Shown here one piece after another: positions 43,448 through 54,967 of a stretch of 64,000 nt of DNA. Made by a program: the position numbers and the translations under genes. This DNA is from Sulfurimonas sp. (GTDB taxonomy: Bacteria; Campylobacterota; Campylobacteria; Campylobacterales; Sulfurimonadaceae). Location of the stretch: contig JALSLR010000008.1 of NCBI GenBank assembly GCA_026988245.1, forward strand, positions 1 to 64,000. Reading direction: 5' to 3'. Under the pieces are notes generated by a model that saw only the letters and a list, made by a program, of their open reading frames with translations, did not search any database and was not told the origin of the DNA. Every line of letters begins with the position of its first letter. Within the stretch, counting starts at the first letter, position 1.

Positions 43448-45250
43448 ATGCAAAAAATAAGAAATATCGCCGTAATCGCACACGTTGACCACGGTAAAAC
43501 TACACTCGTTGATGGACTACTTGAGCAATCAGGTACATTTGGTGATCATGAACAACATGATGAAAGAGCAATGGACTCAAACGATTTAGAACGTGAACGT
43601 GGGATTACAATCCTTTCTAAAAATACTGCTATCCGCTATAAAGACTATAAGATTAACATTATAGATACTCCTGGTCACGCTGACTTCGGTGGAGAAGTTG
43701 AACGTGTACTTAAAATGGTTGATGGTGTACTAGTTCTTGTTGATGCTTATGAGGGTGTTATGCCTCAGACTAAGTTTGTTGTTAAAAAGATGCTTGCACT
43801 TGGTAAAAAACCAATAGTTGTAATCAATAAAATTGACAAAGACTCTGCTGATCCTGATCGTGTTGTAGATGAGATGTTTGACCTTTTCGCAGATATGGAT
43901 GCTACAGATGACCAACAAGATTTCCCTATAGTATACGCAGCTGCTCGTAATGGTATAGCAAAGATGGATATGTCTGACCCAGATGGAAATTTTGAGTGTA
44001 TCTTTGAAGCGATTATAAATGATGTCCCAGAACCAGAAGGTGATGCTGCTAATTCTCTTCAAGCACAAGTATTTACACTTGATTATGATAACTATGTTGG
44101 TAAAATCGGTATTAGCCGTATATTTAATGGTACAGTTAACAAAGGTGATAACATCATGCTCGCTAAAGCTGATGGCGAAATGGTGAAAGGTAAGATATCT
44201 AAACTTATCGGTTTTCATGGTCTTAACCGTATGGAAATTGATCAAGCAGAAGCTGGCGATATCGTAGCATTTGCTGGTATGGAGACTGTTGATGTTGGTG
44301 ATACTGTTGCTGATGCACAAAACCCTGTAGCACTGGATCCTATGCACATTGAAGAGCCAACTCTAACAGTTATATTTGCTGTAAATGATTCTCCTCTTGC
44401 TGGTCAAGAAGGCAAACATGTAACCTCAAATAAACTTCGTGAGCGTTTAGAGGCTGAAATGGTAACAAATGTTGCTATGAAGTTAGAGACTGTTGGTGAG
44501 GGTAAGTTTAAAGTTTCAGGTCGTGGTGAACTTCAGATTACTATTTTAGCTGAAAATATGCGTCGTGAAGATTATGAATTTTCTATCTCTCGTCCAGAAG
44601 TTATCGTTAAAGAGATTGAAGGCGTTAAATGTGAGCCATTTGAGCACTTAGTGATAGATGTTCCAGAAGAGCTTTCAGGTACAGTTATAGAGCGTCTTGG
44701 TAAAAGAAAAGCAGAAATGAAATCAATGTTACCAATGGGTTCAGGTTTCCAAAGAGTTGAGTTTGAGATTCCTGCTCGTGCACTTATCGGTTTTCGTGGT
44801 CAGTTCTTAACAGATACTAAAGGTGAAGGTGTTATGAATCACTCATTTTTAGAATTCCGTCCATTTACAGGAAGCGTTGAGTCAAGAAGTTATGGAGCGC
44901 TTGTTTCTATGACTTCAGGTTCTACTCTTGCATTTTCACTTTTTGGTATCCAAGACCGTGGTGTTCTTTTCATCGGTGTTCAAACTGGTGTATACGAAGG
45001 TATGATTATCGGTGAACATTCACGTTCAAATGACTTAGTTGTTAATCCTATTAAAGGTAAGGCACAGTCAAATGTTCGTTCATCTGGAGCTGATGAAGCG
45101 ATTAAGCTTGTTCCGTTTAGAAACATGTCACTAGAGCGTGCACTAGAGTGGATTGAAGATGATGAGTTACTTGAAGTTACTCCAAAATCTATCCGTATCC
45201 GTAAAAAATTCTTAACAGAAAACGAAAGAAAAAGAAACTCTAGAAAGTAA
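43448..45250 (+). CDS. typA: Translational GTPase TypA/BipA
   Basis: [26 protein letters not shown], full length 600 aa. Confidence 0.97.
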   Translation: MQKIRNIAVIAHVDHGKTTLVDGLLEQSGTFGDHEQHDERAMDSNDLERERGITILSKNTAIRYKDYKINIIDTPGHADFGGEVERVLKMVDGVLVLVDAYEGVMPQTKFVVKKMLALGKKPIVVINKIDKDSADPDRVVDEMFDLFADMDATDDQQDFPIVYAAARNGIAKMDMSDPDGNFECIFEAIINDVPEPEGDAANSLQAQVFTLDYDNYVGKIGISRIFNGTVNKGDNIMLAKADGEMVKGKISKLIGFHGLNRMEIDQAEAGDIVAFAGMETVDVGDTVADAQNPVALDPMHIEEPTLTVIFAVNDSPLAGQEGKHVTSNKLRERLEAEMVTNVAMKLETVGEGKFKVSGRGELQITILAENMRREDYEFSISRPEVIVKEIEGVKCEPFEHLVIDVPEELSGTVIERLGKRKAEMKSMLPMGSGFQRVEFEIPARALIGFRGQFLTDTKGEGVMNHSFLEFRPFTGSVESRSYGALVSMTSGSTLAFSLFGIQDRGVLFIGVQTGVYEGMIIGEHSRSNDLVVNPIKGKAQSNVRSSGADEAIKLVPFRNMSLERALEWIEDDELLEVTPKSIRIRKKFLTENERKRNSRK

Positions 45251-45257
45251 TCTTTTT

Positions 45258-45284
45258 ATATTCCACAGAGTATCTGTGGAATAT
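45258..45284. terminator. Bidirectional terminator hairpin
   Basis: ATATTCCACAGA-gta-TCTGTGGAATAT between convergent typA and msrBA. Confidence 0.85.
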
Positions 45285-45301
45285 CTTCTTCTAAAATAAT
45301 C

Positions 45302-46231
45302 CTAAAATCTTTTAGTGTAACCATGACAATAAGGCTTAGAGCCTTTTTTGTTATAGTAGTTTTGGTGTCCCTCATCAGCAGGGTAAAATTCACTAGCATC
45401 AAGAACTTGTGTAGCTACATCATAACCGTTTGTGCGAAGTTGTTTTATGAGCTCGTTCGTAGTTTCTCTTTCCTTAGCATCATTTACAAACACAGCCGAT
45501 AGGTATTGTTTCCCTATATCTGGACCTTGTCCATTTGCTTGAGTTGGGTCATGAATCTCAAAAAATGTCTTAGCTATCTGTTTGTAAGATATTTGTGTAT
45601 TGTCGTAGATAACTTCAACGGCTTCAAGATGACCTGTGTCAGTTCTCACAACTTCATAATAACTAGGGTTTTTAACATGCCCACCCATAAAACCTGAAGT
45701 AACTTCACTTACCCCATCAAGTTTTTCTAAGTAGTATTCTACACCCCAAAAACAACCACCAGCAAAGTATGCTTTTTTAATGTTTGATGCTAAGGTTTTT
45801 TCCTCTTTAGGTTTGAGCTCCAATGAGATAGAGTTTACACAGTGTCTTGTATTTTTAGGCGTCATGCCTTCGCCCTCAAAAACATGACCAAGATGTCCAC
45901 CACAGGTTGCACATACTATCTCAACTCGTCTACCATCTGCATCTGGGACACGCTTAACTGCTCCAGGAATGGTATCATCAAATGATGGCCAACCACAGTG
46001 TGAGTCAAACTTATCACTAGAGTTATAAAGAGGTGTGCCACAGATCTTACACACATAAACACCTGGTGTTTTTTCGCTTGTATATTTACCAGTATATGGC
46101 GACTCGGTACCTTTGCTAAGAAGTACATACTTCTCATCATCGCTTAGTTGTTCTATCTTGCCTTTGTAAGGTGTTAGGTCAAATGCATTCATAATATTTA
46201 TAGTTAGTATCATAGTTAGTAAAAACTTCAT
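45302..46231 (-). CDS. msrBA: Secreted bifunctional methionine sulfoxide reductase (MsrB-MsrA order)
   Basis: Signal peptide; MsrB CGWPSFDD..RHCVNS; MsrA AGGCFWGVEYYLEKLDGV. Confidence 0.93.
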   Translation of the reverse strand: MKFLLTMILTINIMNAFDLTPYKGKIEQLSDDEKYVLLSKGTESPYTGKYTSEKTPGVYVCKICGTPLYNSSDKFDSHCGWPSFDDTIPGAVKRVPDADGRRVEIVCATCGGHLGHVFEGEGMTPKNTRHCVNSISLELKPKEEKTLASNIKKAYFAGGCFWGVEYYLEKLDGVSEVTSGFMGGHVKNPSYYEVVRTDTGHLEAVEVIYDNTQISYKQIAKTFFEIHDPTQANGQGPDIGKQYLSAVFVNDAKERETTNELIKQLRTNGYDVATQVLDASEFYPADEGHQNYYNKKGSKPYCHGYTKRF

Positions 46232-46321
46232 ACTTATTCCTTTGTAATGTAACAGAATTATAGAGTTTTTATTTTACAGAATGAGCGTGTATTTAATGTG
46301 TAGTGAAAAACTAATTTTTGT

Positions 46322-47311
46322 TTAAACATAAAGTTTAAAATACCAAGGAACTCTTTGTTCTAAAAAATACTGAGGCTTAAAGAGACTTCCCTGAACAAAA
46401 CCAACATGCCCACCATGCTCATACACTTCTAACTCAACACTAGAAGATATCTCATCTTTGCTTGGTAAAATTTCTTTGGGCATAAAGGGGTCATCTTTTG
46501 CGTGAATTATCAAAGTTGGAGTTTGGATATTATTTAGATAATGTATAGCACTTGATTTATCATAATAATCTTGTGCAGATTTAAACCCATGAATGGGTGC
46601 AGTATATGCCTCGTCAAACTCCCAAAAACTTGAAATTTTTTTGACATCATCTTTTTTTAATCCTATCAATGATTCCATATCGTGAACATCATATTTTTCT
46701 TTTAAAAGTTTATTGAGGTTTTTTAGTAAGTATCTTTGATAATATTTTGATAAGCCACTATTTATTGTATCGGAACTAAGGGAAAGTTTCATGGGAGCAG
46801 ATATGGATACACTAGCACTAAAAGGTGACTTGTTACCTAACTCGCCTAGAAGCTTTAGCATCATGTTTGCACCAAGTGAAAAGCCCACGCTAAAGAGTTT
46901 AGCTTTTGGAAATCTTTGTGTGATGCTAAGGACAAATTCCTTAGCATCATCAGTCTTTCCACTATGATATGAGATAGGTTTGAGGTTCATAACACCAGAA
47001 CAAGAGCGAAAGTGCATTAAAACAGAGTTATAGCCCTGTGAGTCTAACTTCCTCATCATACCAAGTATATAGGGGGACTTGTAGGAACCAGCGAGCCCAT
47101 GAAAGAGTATAACTAAGGGCTTGTTAGTTAGTTCTGGTTTGCTGTACCAATAGGCCTCTAAAAAATCCCCATCACTTAAGATGAATTTTTCTATCTCGTA
47201 GTTATGTGTTTGAACTTTTCTACCCCAAGGGCACCTAGTAAAGAGTGATGCATAAGTAGTTTGTATGTGTTTGTTTTTAAGTAAAAAACTTGATTTAAAT
47301 GACTTGTTCAT
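46322..47311 (-). CDS. YheT-like alpha/beta hydrolase
   Basis: ILFHGLAGSYKSPYI, SVGFSLGANMMLKLLGE. Confidence 0.88.
   Translation of the reverse strand: MNKSFKSSFLLKNKHIQTTYASLFTRCPWGRKVQTHNYEIEKFILSDGDFLEAYWYSKPELTNKPLVILFHGLAGSYKSPYILGMMRKLDSQGYNSVLMHFRSCSGVMNLKPISYHSGKTDDAKEFVLSITQRFPKAKLFSVGFSLGANMMLKLLGELGNKSPFSASVSISAPMKLSLSSDTINSGLSKYYQRYLLKNLNKLLKEKYDVHDMESLIGLKKDDVKKISSFWEFDEAYTAPIHGFKSAQDYYDKSSAIHYLNNIQTPTLIIHAKDDPFMPKEILPSKDEISSSVELEVYEHGGHVGFVQGSLFKPQYFLEQRVPWYFKLYV
46921..46950. repeat. Inverted pair of the GATGCTAAG word inside the YheT-like hydrolase gene
   Basis: TGATGCTAAGG-acaaatt-CCTTAGCATCA. Confidence 0.9.
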
Positions 47312-47365
47312 AAGAAGTATTATATATGATAAACGATATACTTTTCAAAAATAAAGGCTTATAAA

Positions 47366-47803
47366 ATGATAAAAATATTTCTTTCATTAATGCTAGCATC
47401 ATCAATGATGCTAAGTACTACTCTGGCAAAACCAACTGGCTGTGACCTTTCTCAGGATGGGGATGTATCTCTTAGCATCATAGGTTATGCAAGCTCAAAA
47501 CAAGTGGAGTACAAGCCAGCGCATAAAGTTGGAAAAAACTTTAAAGAGCTTTTCGTTGGAGCAACTATGCGTTTGAAAGATGCCCTTGTTACTATAAAGT
47601 CGATTACCTCTAACAAAAGAGCTAAAGGAAAAGCAAGAACAGGGATAGTTACAGTAAATCTACAAAAAGGTAGTGATGAGGAAAGCATAGAGATGCCGTA
47701 TCATTATCTCAATGGATACTTTGAGGCAAGAGGGAAGCAGAAAAACTCTAAGGATATTAGTTTTTCTTTAAACATTAAAGCGCTTCTTTGTTACTCTAAG
47801 TAG
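47366..47803 (+). CDS. Hypothetical secreted protein (YceI-like cannot be excluded)
   Basis: Signal peptide MIKIFLSLMLASSMMLSTTLA. Confidence 0.55.
   Translation: MIKIFLSLMLASSMMLSTTLAKPTGCDLSQDGDVSLSIIGYASSKQVEYKPAHKVGKNFKELFVGATMRLKDALVTIKSITSNKRAKGKARTGIVTVNLQKGSDEESIEMPYHYLNGYFEARGKQKNSKDISFSLNIKALLCYSK
47394..47413. repeat. Inverted pair of the same word in a signal-peptide region
   Basis: TAGCATCAT-ca-ATGATGCTA. Confidence 0.85.
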
Positions 47804-48898
47804 TTACTCTTTTTCGTGTAGGATTTGATCGAGTATTTTAAACACATCATCACTTCCACTTTCCATCTCATCAAAGGCATCTGTTAGGGCATCTGTGTCT
47901 ACATTTTCTTGTACTATGAGGTCAAAAACTTTATGTGTACCATTGTGAACTGTTGCGTGTGGAATTTCTAGCGAAGCATAAGATGATGTTTGAGAAAAAT
48001 TTTCTACTCCATCTCCCTCATAGTACCATTTACCCAAACGACAGGTATGATGGTCAACAAACTTAAACTGCTCCTCTTGAGTGGTGGCTGAATAGTAAGT
48101 ATTTACTTTCCAAAGAACATGATCAAGTTTAGCAAGAGACATAAATACTCTATCTGTTGTAAAGTTAATGTTGCTAAAGGCTTCTTGCATCTCATTTGCA
48201 TTATAGTCTATGGATGCATTGAGTTCACTTATGAGAGTATTGGAGTCGCTTACCCCTACTTGAACCTCTTTAAACTGTTCGCTCATGCTATCTACATCTT
48301 GTTTCATTGATTGCAAGGAGATGTTTATCTCGCTTACTGCTTTATCAGTTCTGTCTGCAAGTTTACGAACTTCATCAGCTACAACGGCAAAACCACGTCC
48401 ATGCTCACCAGCACGAGCAGCTTCTATGGCAGCATTCAGTGCAAGTAGGTTTGTTTGATCTGAGATATCTTTGATGAGGGAGAGAATACTCGCTATATCA
48501 TCTGTTCTTGCAGATAATCCATCGACTGTATCTACAGAAGTATCAGACAATTCATTGAGTCGATTGAGCGTTTGCACAATTTCATTGGTTTTATTTGTGA
48601 TATCAGAGATGCCCTCAGCGAGTTCGTCAGATTTTTTTAAACTTTCCTTAGAAGAGTTTACAGACTCAGCGAGATTAGCTTGAATATCGACAATATTTCC
48701 ACGTAGATGGGTGTTTTGTGATGCCATTAAAGTGTCTGATACACTTTGATTAGGGCCTGCGTTTAAAGTATCTATCTTTGATTGTAGTTCTATTATCTCT
48801 TGATGGAGCTCTTTATTTTCACTCTCAAGAGTTTGACAATGTGTATGTAAGGTGTCATACTCATCCTTTGACACACTATTTCCATTAAATAATAACAT
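47804..48898 (-). CDS. Soluble methyl-accepting chemotaxis protein with C-terminal CZB zinc-binding domain (TlpD-like)
   Basis: Signalling hairpin [59 protein letters not shown]. Confidence 0.92.
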   Translation of the reverse strand: MLLFNGNSVSKDEYDTLHTHCQTLESENKELHQEIIELQSKIDTLNAGPNQSVSDTLMASQNTHLRGNIVDIQANLAESVNSSKESLKKSDELAEGISDITNKTNEIVQTLNRLNELSDTSVDTVDGLSARTDDIASILSLIKDISDQTNLLALNAAIEAARAGEHGRGFAVVADEVRKLADRTDKAVSEINISLQSMKQDVDSMSEQFKEVQVGVSDSNTLISELNASIDYNANEMQEAFSNINFTTDRVFMSLAKLDHVLWKVNTYYSATTQEEQFKFVDHHTCRLGKWYYEGDGVENFSQTSSYASLEIPHATVHNGTHKVFDLIVQENVDTDALTDAFDEMESGSDDVFKILDQILHEKE

Positions 48899-49033
48899 AA
48901 ATCCCCTTTTTAAATATAAAGTGTATATAACATTTTATAATTAATAATTGCATGATAGTTTAACTAAATAATGGCAACAAAGGAAAATAAAACATTTGCC
49001 TGCTATAATAATAAACTTTTAAATTTGGGATAA

Positions 49034-50059
49034 ATGATGAACAGAAAAAAGATATATAATCCAGACTCAACAGAAAATGTAAATGATAGAAAAGTATTTG
49101 GCGGAAATCCAACAGGAATATTTGAATTAAATAATATTAAATATCAGTGGGCATACAACCTTTGGGAAGTGATGCTAAACAACACTTGGTTTCCAAAAGA
49201 AGTAGATATGACTAGGGATGTGAATGATTATAAAAATCTTACGCCAAGTGAAAAAGATGCATACGATAAAGCACTTTCTCAACTTATATTCATGGATTCA
49301 CTCCAAACAAACAATCTTATAGATAATGTTAATCCTTATGTAACCTCTCCAGAGATTAACTTAATCTTAGTGCGTCAGTCATTTGAAGAAGCACTTCACT
49401 CACAGTCCTATGCAGTAATGGTAGATAGTATCTCAACAAATTCTGAAGAGATCTATGACCTATGGCGCAGAGATATGATGCTCAAGCAAAAAAATGATGC
49501 AATCTTTCGTACCTATGATGAGCTTGCAACAAATCCAACGGAGCATAACTTTGTAAAAGCTTGTTTTGCAAATCAGATTTTAGAGGGGATCTATTTTTAT
49601 AGTGGTTTTGCTTACATATATACCCTCGCTCGTTCAGGTAAGATGTTAGGTTCTGCTCAAATGATACGATTTATTCAGCGTGATGAAGTAACACATTTGG
49701 TTCTTTTTCAAAATCTTATCAATACGCTTAGAAAAGAGAGACCAGATCTTTTTACAGATAAGCTAAAAGAGGAAGTTATCGCGATGTTTAAAGAAGCAGT
49801 ACACCTAGAGATAGAGTGGGGTCAATATATCACTCAGGGTCAGATTCTTGGACTTACAAATGAGATAGTTGAGCAGTATATTAAATTTTTAGCTGATGAT
49901 AGACTTACATCTGTTGGTTTTGATGCGATGTATAATGTTGACAATCCTATAAAATGGGTAGATGACTTTGCAAAATTCAATGACCAGAAAACCAACTTCT
50001 TTGAAGGGACAGTAGCAAATTACTCAAAAGGTTCTTTATCTTTTGATGATGACTTCTAA
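49034..50059 (+). CDS. nrdB: Ribonucleoside-diphosphate reductase beta subunit
   Basis: [13 protein letters not shown] and [15 protein letters not shown] metal-ligand motifs. Confidence 0.95.
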   Translation: MMNRKKIYNPDSTENVNDRKVFGGNPTGIFELNNIKYQWAYNLWEVMLNNTWFPKEVDMTRDVNDYKNLTPSEKDAYDKALSQLIFMDSLQTNNLIDNVNPYVTSPEINLILVRQSFEEALHSQSYAVMVDSISTNSEEIYDLWRRDMMLKQKNDAIFRTYDELATNPTEHNFVKACFANQILEGIYFYSGFAYIYTLARSGKMLGSAQMIRFIQRDEVTHLVLFQNLINTLRKERPDLFTDKLKEEVIAMFKEAVHLEIEWGQYITQGQILGLTNEIVEQYIKFLADDRLTSVGFDAMYNVDNPIKWVDDFAKFNDQKTNFFEGTVANYSKGSLSFDDDF

Positions 50060-50061
50060 CA

Positions 50062-50802
50062 ATGTCAATAGTTAAAAAGAGGGCACTATGCTCTCTTCTT
50101 TTTGAGACAAAACCCTCTTACGAAGAAAACTTACAAACGATACTAACACTTATAAAACAAACGGATGACAACTCCTTTATTGTTGCGCCAGAAGTATGCC
50201 TAACTGGATACGATTATGATAACTTCGAGAAGATGTTAGATTTTAGTTCCTACGCAATAAACGAAATTAAAAAAGTATCTGAAAATAAAATCATAATTCT
50301 TACAATGCTAGAAAGGCGTGATGATGGAGTCTTTAACTTTGCTAAGATATTTCATAATGGTGAAGTTGTATATGAACAAGCTAAAGCAAAACTTTTCAAA
50401 TTTGGTGATGAGCATAAGTATATGAGTGCAGGAAGAGAAGAAGATATAAACATAGTAACTGTAGATGGTCTCAAAATCGGCATATTGATATGTTTTGAGA
50501 TGCGTTTTAAATCTCTTTGGCAAAGATTAGAGGGTGCAGATATCATCGCAACTCCATCTTGGTGGGGAACTTTGCGAAAGGAAAACTTTAAAACTATAAC
50601 ACAGGCACTTGCTGTTATGAACCAGTGTTATGTCGTAGCAAGTGATTCACAAAACGAAGAGTGCACAGGACAAAGTGGTATTGTTAATCCTTTTGGAATA
50701 GTGCAAAGAAACGGGAATGTACCTTGCTTAGAGCTCCCATATGATGCTAAAGAGATTAAAAAAATGAGAAAATATATGGATGTTGGAATCAATACTAATT
50801 AA
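50062..50802 (+). CDS. Carbon-nitrogen hydrolase (nitrilase superfamily)
   Basis: VAPEVCLTGYDYD, KAKLFKFGDE, ILICFEMRF. Confidence 0.88.
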   Translation: MSIVKKRALCSLLFETKPSYEENLQTILTLIKQTDDNSFIVAPEVCLTGYDYDNFEKMLDFSSYAINEIKKVSENKIIILTMLERRDDGVFNFAKIFHNGEVVYEQAKAKLFKFGDEHKYMSAGREEDINIVTVDGLKIGILICFEMRFKSLWQRLEGADIIATPSWWGTLRKENFKTITQALAVMNQCYVVASDSQNEECTGQSGIVNPFGIVQRNGNVPCLELPYDAKEIKKMRKYMDVGINTN

Positions 50803-50868
50803 GTTAAATATTATTACTAAAGTGATACCATTGTTATATAAATCTATTTAATATAGGGAGATGGTACA

Positions 50869-52644
50869 ATGAAAAAGTTATTAGTATTTTTAGTAATGTT
50901 GCTTGTGAGTAGTGTCGTAGAAGCTGGTTATGAGCTAGAGTATGATGTGGATGGGGATTCACAGATATACAGATATATGGATTCAAAACATTCTAAGATA
51001 ATTATGCAAGATGATGATGCTAAGTCACATATCATCAAAAATACAAAAAGCATCTATATAGTCACATACAAAAATAATGGTGCTATAGATACCTTAGATA
51101 TGAAGGCTATGAAAAGACAAGCTTCGCAGTTTGGATTTGATACTTCACAATATACACAAAAGCCACAAAAACCAAATTTTAAAATCACAAAAACATCAAA
51201 ACGAAAAAAAATAGCTGGGGTAAATGGAGAGATTTGGATACTTCATGATGCAGACCACTCTTCGCAAAAAGGTGAAAAAGTAGTTGTTACAAACGATAAA
51301 GATGTTGTAAAAGCTGTGCACTCTATGTTTGGACTACTTGGAGATGTTAGTGGAGGTGAAGCTGATAATGCTTTTATAGAACTACAAAAAGGGTATGTCA
51401 CAATACAAGCTCCAGGTATGATGCTAAAGCATTTTAAAAAGACGAGTGTATCAGCAGATGAGTTTAAGATACCTCATGGAAAACTTAGCGACTCTAAAGG
51501 TAGTGGATTAACAAACTCAAAAATGACAAGCAATAAATCCTCACTAAAGCCCGATTGTTATGATAGTGTATGTTGTTTGAAGAAAGTTGGTGCCTCTGTA
51601 GTTTTGATAAACTCTTTACCTAAGAAGATGAATGTCCCAGGGGATTTTACACTTACCCAAAGCGCAACGTGTAAAAAAAGTAAAAATAGCGTAACAGAAG
51701 CTGCTATATATACCTCGCCAAGTGAAGGCTCTAGAATATACGTTACCTTAAAAATCAACACAAAAGATAAGCCAGTTGTAGAGAAAAGTGAGACACAAAG
51801 GAAAAGTGCTGCATACACAATTCATTCAGCTACTTTTGAGGAGATTGGGGAAGAGATTTCTGAGGTTACTTTTGAGCATAACTCTTTATTGACATTTAGT
51901 AGACTTAAAAAAGAAAATAAACCATACTATAAGTGGATAGATACCTATGTTGTTTGGAGTGGGGTAACCGATGCAAACTCAAAGTTAGCTAAAAATATAC
52001 AAAAGTATGATTTTAACAAAGTACTTGCTGGTGAAAAAACGTATCCTAAAAATTATAAAAACATTGTATGCAAAGGGAAAAGTTTATCAAAATCAAAAAT
52101 ATTAGTAAAATATATAAATGCAAATCCAGAGTCTAATTTTCTTGACTTTAGCCTCTATGAAGTAGCAAAGTGTAACAAAACAAACACAGAAGAAGCTATT
52201 TTTATCCGTAGAGGTGGATATGAAACTTATAAAGTTATTATCAATTTTCATGATAAAAAAGATGGTGTGATAAAAAACAAACCAAGATCGAAAGTGAAGT
52301 ACTACACTGAAGGATCACATTATGGAGATACTTATTCTGGTGCATATAAAGGAAGATACTATAGTGACTACATCTTAGGTAATGGAGTGAGTGTTAGTTT
52401 TAGTAAAAATATAGTAAATGACCCTTTAATAGGTGGTTGGAATGATTTAACAGGTATTAGTATGAGTAGTAATATAGACTTTGATAAGTTGATACCTGCT
52501 TTAAACCCAGAATTTGCAACTAAAGTGACAGCAAAAAAGGCTAAGAAAAAGAGCGTTCATAAGCCTAGTACAAAGAGTAATTCACATTCTATAGATGATG
52601 CTGTTACAAAAGAAGCGACGAAGTTGTTTAAAAGTTTTTGGTAG
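50869..52644 (+). CDS. Large secreted hypothetical protein
   Basis: Signal peptide MKKLLVFLVMLLVSSVVEA; no recognised domain. Confidence 0.6.
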   Translation: MKKLLVFLVMLLVSSVVEAGYELEYDVDGDSQIYRYMDSKHSKIIMQDDDAKSHIIKNTKSIYIVTYKNNGAIDTLDMKAMKRQASQFGFDTSQYTQKPQKPNFKITKTSKRKKIAGVNGEIWILHDADHSSQKGEKVVVTNDKDVVKAVHSMFGLLGDVSGGEADNAFIELQKGYVTIQAPGMMLKHFKKTSVSADEFKIPHGKLSDSKGSGLTNSKMTSNKSSLKPDCYDSVCCLKKVGASVVLINSLPKKMNVPGDFTLTQSATCKKSKNSVTEAAIYTSPSEGSRIYVTLKINTKDKPVVEKSETQRKSAAYTIHSATFEEIGEEISEVTFEHNSLLTFSRLKKENKPYYKWIDTYVVWSGVTDANSKLAKNIQKYDFNKVLAGEKTYPKNYKNIVCKGKSLSKSKILVKYINANPESNFLDFSLYEVAKCNKTNTEEAIFIRRGGYETYKVIINFHDKKDGVIKNKPRSKVKYYTEGSHYGDTYSGAYKGRYYSDYILGNGVSVSFSKNIVNDPLIGGWNDLTGISMSSNIDFDKLIPALNPEFATKVTAKKAKKKSVHKPSTKSNSHSIDDAVTKEATKLFKSFW

Positions 52645-52691
52645 GGAATGTATATTGCTAAGTATTTAGCAAATATATAAAATGGATACAA

Positions 52692-53330
52692 GTGGATAGA
52701 ATAACAGCTACTAAAGCTAAAAAATTATCAGAAGAGTGTCATAGGGTTTTTACCTTAAGTGATGAGGTGCGATATGCTATAGCTAACACTAACAGAGAGA
52801 TGTTTGTACCCAATGGTTTTAAGCATAATGCTTATAAGCTAGATGCCCTACCTCTCGGGTCGGCTCAATATATAAGCTCACCGCTAACAGTAGCTAAGAT
52901 GAGTGAGTATTTAAAACCTCAAGGGGCAGACAGGGTATTAGAAATTGGATGTGGAAGTGGGTATCAGGCAGCGGTTTTATCACATCTTTTTCGTGGAGTC
53001 TTTAGCATCGAACGGATAGAACCCCTCATCCTTGATGCTAAGAAGCGTTTTCGTGACTTGGGTATCAGTAACGTGCACACAAGGCATGATGATGGTCAAA
53101 ATGGTTGGATTCAGTTCGCACCCTATGATAGAATCCTTTTTTCAGCTACAGCTAAAGAGATACCTACTAAAATACTAGAACAATTAAGTGATGGTGGAAT
53201 TTTACTAGCTCCTCTTCAAGTAGGCAATAAACAAGTAATAACTCGTTTTAGAAAAATTGGAAATAATCTTCATAAAGAGGAGCTAGAGGAGTGTTCCTTT
53301 GTCCCTGTTTTAGATGGTGTACAAAAATAA
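52692..53330 (+). CDS. pcm: Protein-L-isoaspartate O-methyltransferase
   Basis: DRVLEIGCGSGYQAAVLSHL, SIERIEPL; GTG start. Confidence 0.93.
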   Translation: MDRITATKAKKLSEECHRVFTLSDEVRYAIANTNREMFVPNGFKHNAYKLDALPLGSAQYISSPLTVAKMSEYLKPQGADRVLEIGCGSGYQAAVLSHLFRGVFSIERIEPLILDAKKRFRDLGISNVHTRHDDGQNGWIQFAPYDRILFSATAKEIPTKILEQLSDGGILLAPLQVGNKQVITRFRKIGNNLHKEELEECSFVPVLDGVQK

Positions 53331-53340
53331 AGGTCTTGAT

Positions 53341-54210
53341 ATGAAAAAGATAGTTTTTTTATTGTTTCTCATGTTTGTAGGTTTATCTGCACAAGAAAGT
53401 AGAGAAGATTTATATGCAAACATATCCTTAGATGATGAACATAACATCACAAAAGCAACGATTAAACAGTATGTAACCTCCTCGTTTAATGTAAGTGCGC
53501 ATCAAGCTAACTACTTTTTACCAGTAAGTTATAGGTTTAAAGATGATTATTATGATGTAGTAAACCATAATTATAATGACCCTCCTCAACAACTCGAAAC
53601 TGAATTTCAAGTGAGTATAAAATTTGATGTTGCTTCAAATATATTTGGCTTAGATGAGATATATACAGTTGCCTATACACAAAAATCATTTTGGCAACTC
53701 TATACAGCAAGTTCAGCCTACTTTAGAGAGTCAAATTATAATCCTGAGTTTTTTATAACCTTCCCCCTTCGTGTATCTCAAGATACCTCGGGACTTCGAG
53801 GGATGAGGATAGGTGCTGCACATCAGTCAAATGGACAGGGTGGAATCTATGAGCGTTCATGGAACTATTTTTATAGTGACTTTTATGCACAATTAGGCTT
53901 TATATTTGTTGATTTGAAATTATGGTATTCACCTTATGGGTCTCGTGAAAAATACAACCCTGATTTGTTAGACTACTTAGGAAATGGACATTTACGATTT
54001 GTTATACCTTACAAGAAGAACATCTTAGAAACAACTTTTATGTCTGCATTTAATGGACATAGTAGTGCAGAAGTACACTATACCCATCCAGTATATGGAC
54101 GGGATGATTTGTTTGTTTATGTAAAAGGGTTTATGGGGTATGGCGAGAGTTTGATTGATTATCAAACAAATGTATCTAAGCTTGGTATTGGATTTTCTAT
54201 CTCAAGATAA
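53341..54210 (+). CDS. pldA: Outer membrane phospholipase A
   Basis: GAAHQSNGQGGIYERSWN active-site motif; start MKKIVFLLF at 53341. Confidence 0.88.
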   Translation: MKKIVFLLFLMFVGLSAQESREDLYANISLDDEHNITKATIKQYVTSSFNVSAHQANYFLPVSYRFKDDYYDVVNHNYNDPPQQLETEFQVSIKFDVASNIFGLDEIYTVAYTQKSFWQLYTASSAYFRESNYNPEFFITFPLRVSQDTSGLRGMRIGAAHQSNGQGGIYERSWNYFYSDFYAQLGFIFVDLKLWYSPYGSREKYNPDLLDYLGNGHLRFVIPYKKNILETTFMSAFNGHSSAEVHYTHPVYGRDDLFVYVKGFMGYGESLIDYQTNVSKLGIGFSISR

Positions 54211-54271
54211 ATCCTCAAAGGAATTGATAATGTCAAGTTTGATATCCTTATAATAGCATATATTTTTTTGT

Positions 54272-54967
54272 TTATAAAAGTTCTAACTGAGATTTAATCT
54301 TATAGCTGAGAGGTTTAAGACTTTGAATCTTTGCATAACTAGCATGGGCATAAGAACTTTGTACTTCATGAAAGTTAGATTTATATTTTTTCATATAAGC
54401 AAGAAGAGGTTCTTCCATATCATCATCTAAGTAAAGTTCCGTGATAAGTATCATAACAGAGGTCCACTCTTGGTTAAATCTTCTCTCTAAAGATTTACTT
54501 GGCTTTTTGATAAAACGACGTTTAATTTGGGTGAGTTTATGCCAGTTGTCAAGGAGTGGAGAGTAGCCTATACTTATGAGACCTTTGTTAAACTTAGAAA
54601 CTTCAGACATAGAATTTTTATAGTGTTGATTAAAGTGAGGTGCACCATATTGTAAGTTTTTGTAGAGAGTTTGTACTATGTTTACATAGTTATTTAGGTC
54701 TTGTTTCAAAACTTTCTTTTCCTCTTTTGAGATGTTGAGCGTATCTATACGGGATATAATAGATGCGATACCATCTTGGTACTCTATAAGACGATTGTAG
54801 TCACCCCTTTTTATGATAGCATTCGCGTGTCTTACATTTTGGCGAAAATCTTTTTGAATGTTTTTAGTAGTTTTTTGAGTTTGAAAGTTTCTTTCATGTT
54901 CGTAAAAGCTAAACATACCTGCTTTTAAACTGAGCGTTATTAAAACAAAAGTGAGTAAATATCTCAT
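54272..54967 (-). CDS. Hypothetical secreted helical protein
   Basis: Signal peptide MRYLLTFVLITLSLKAG. Confidence 0.6.
   Translation of the reverse strand: MRYLLTFVLITLSLKAGMFSFYEHERNFQTQKTTKNIQKDFRQNVRHANAIIKRGDYNRLIEYQDGIASIISRIDTLNISKEEKKVLKQDLNNYVNIVQTLYKNLQYGAPHFNQHYKNSMSEVSKFNKGLISIGYSPLLDNWHKLTQIKRRFIKKPSKSLERRFNQEWTSVMILITELYLDDDMEEPLLAYMKKYKSNFHEVQSSYAHASYAKIQSLKPLSYKIKSQLELL

Noticed and set aside
43730-44347. 205 aa antisense ORF inside typA
   Set aside because: Lies fully opposite a highly conserved GTPase; composition (many C, H, I, Y) is typical of shadow ORFs.
52656-52675. TTGCTAA...TTAGCAA inverted repeat before pcm considered as a copy of the word
   Set aside because: Lacks the GATG half; more likely a weak terminator.
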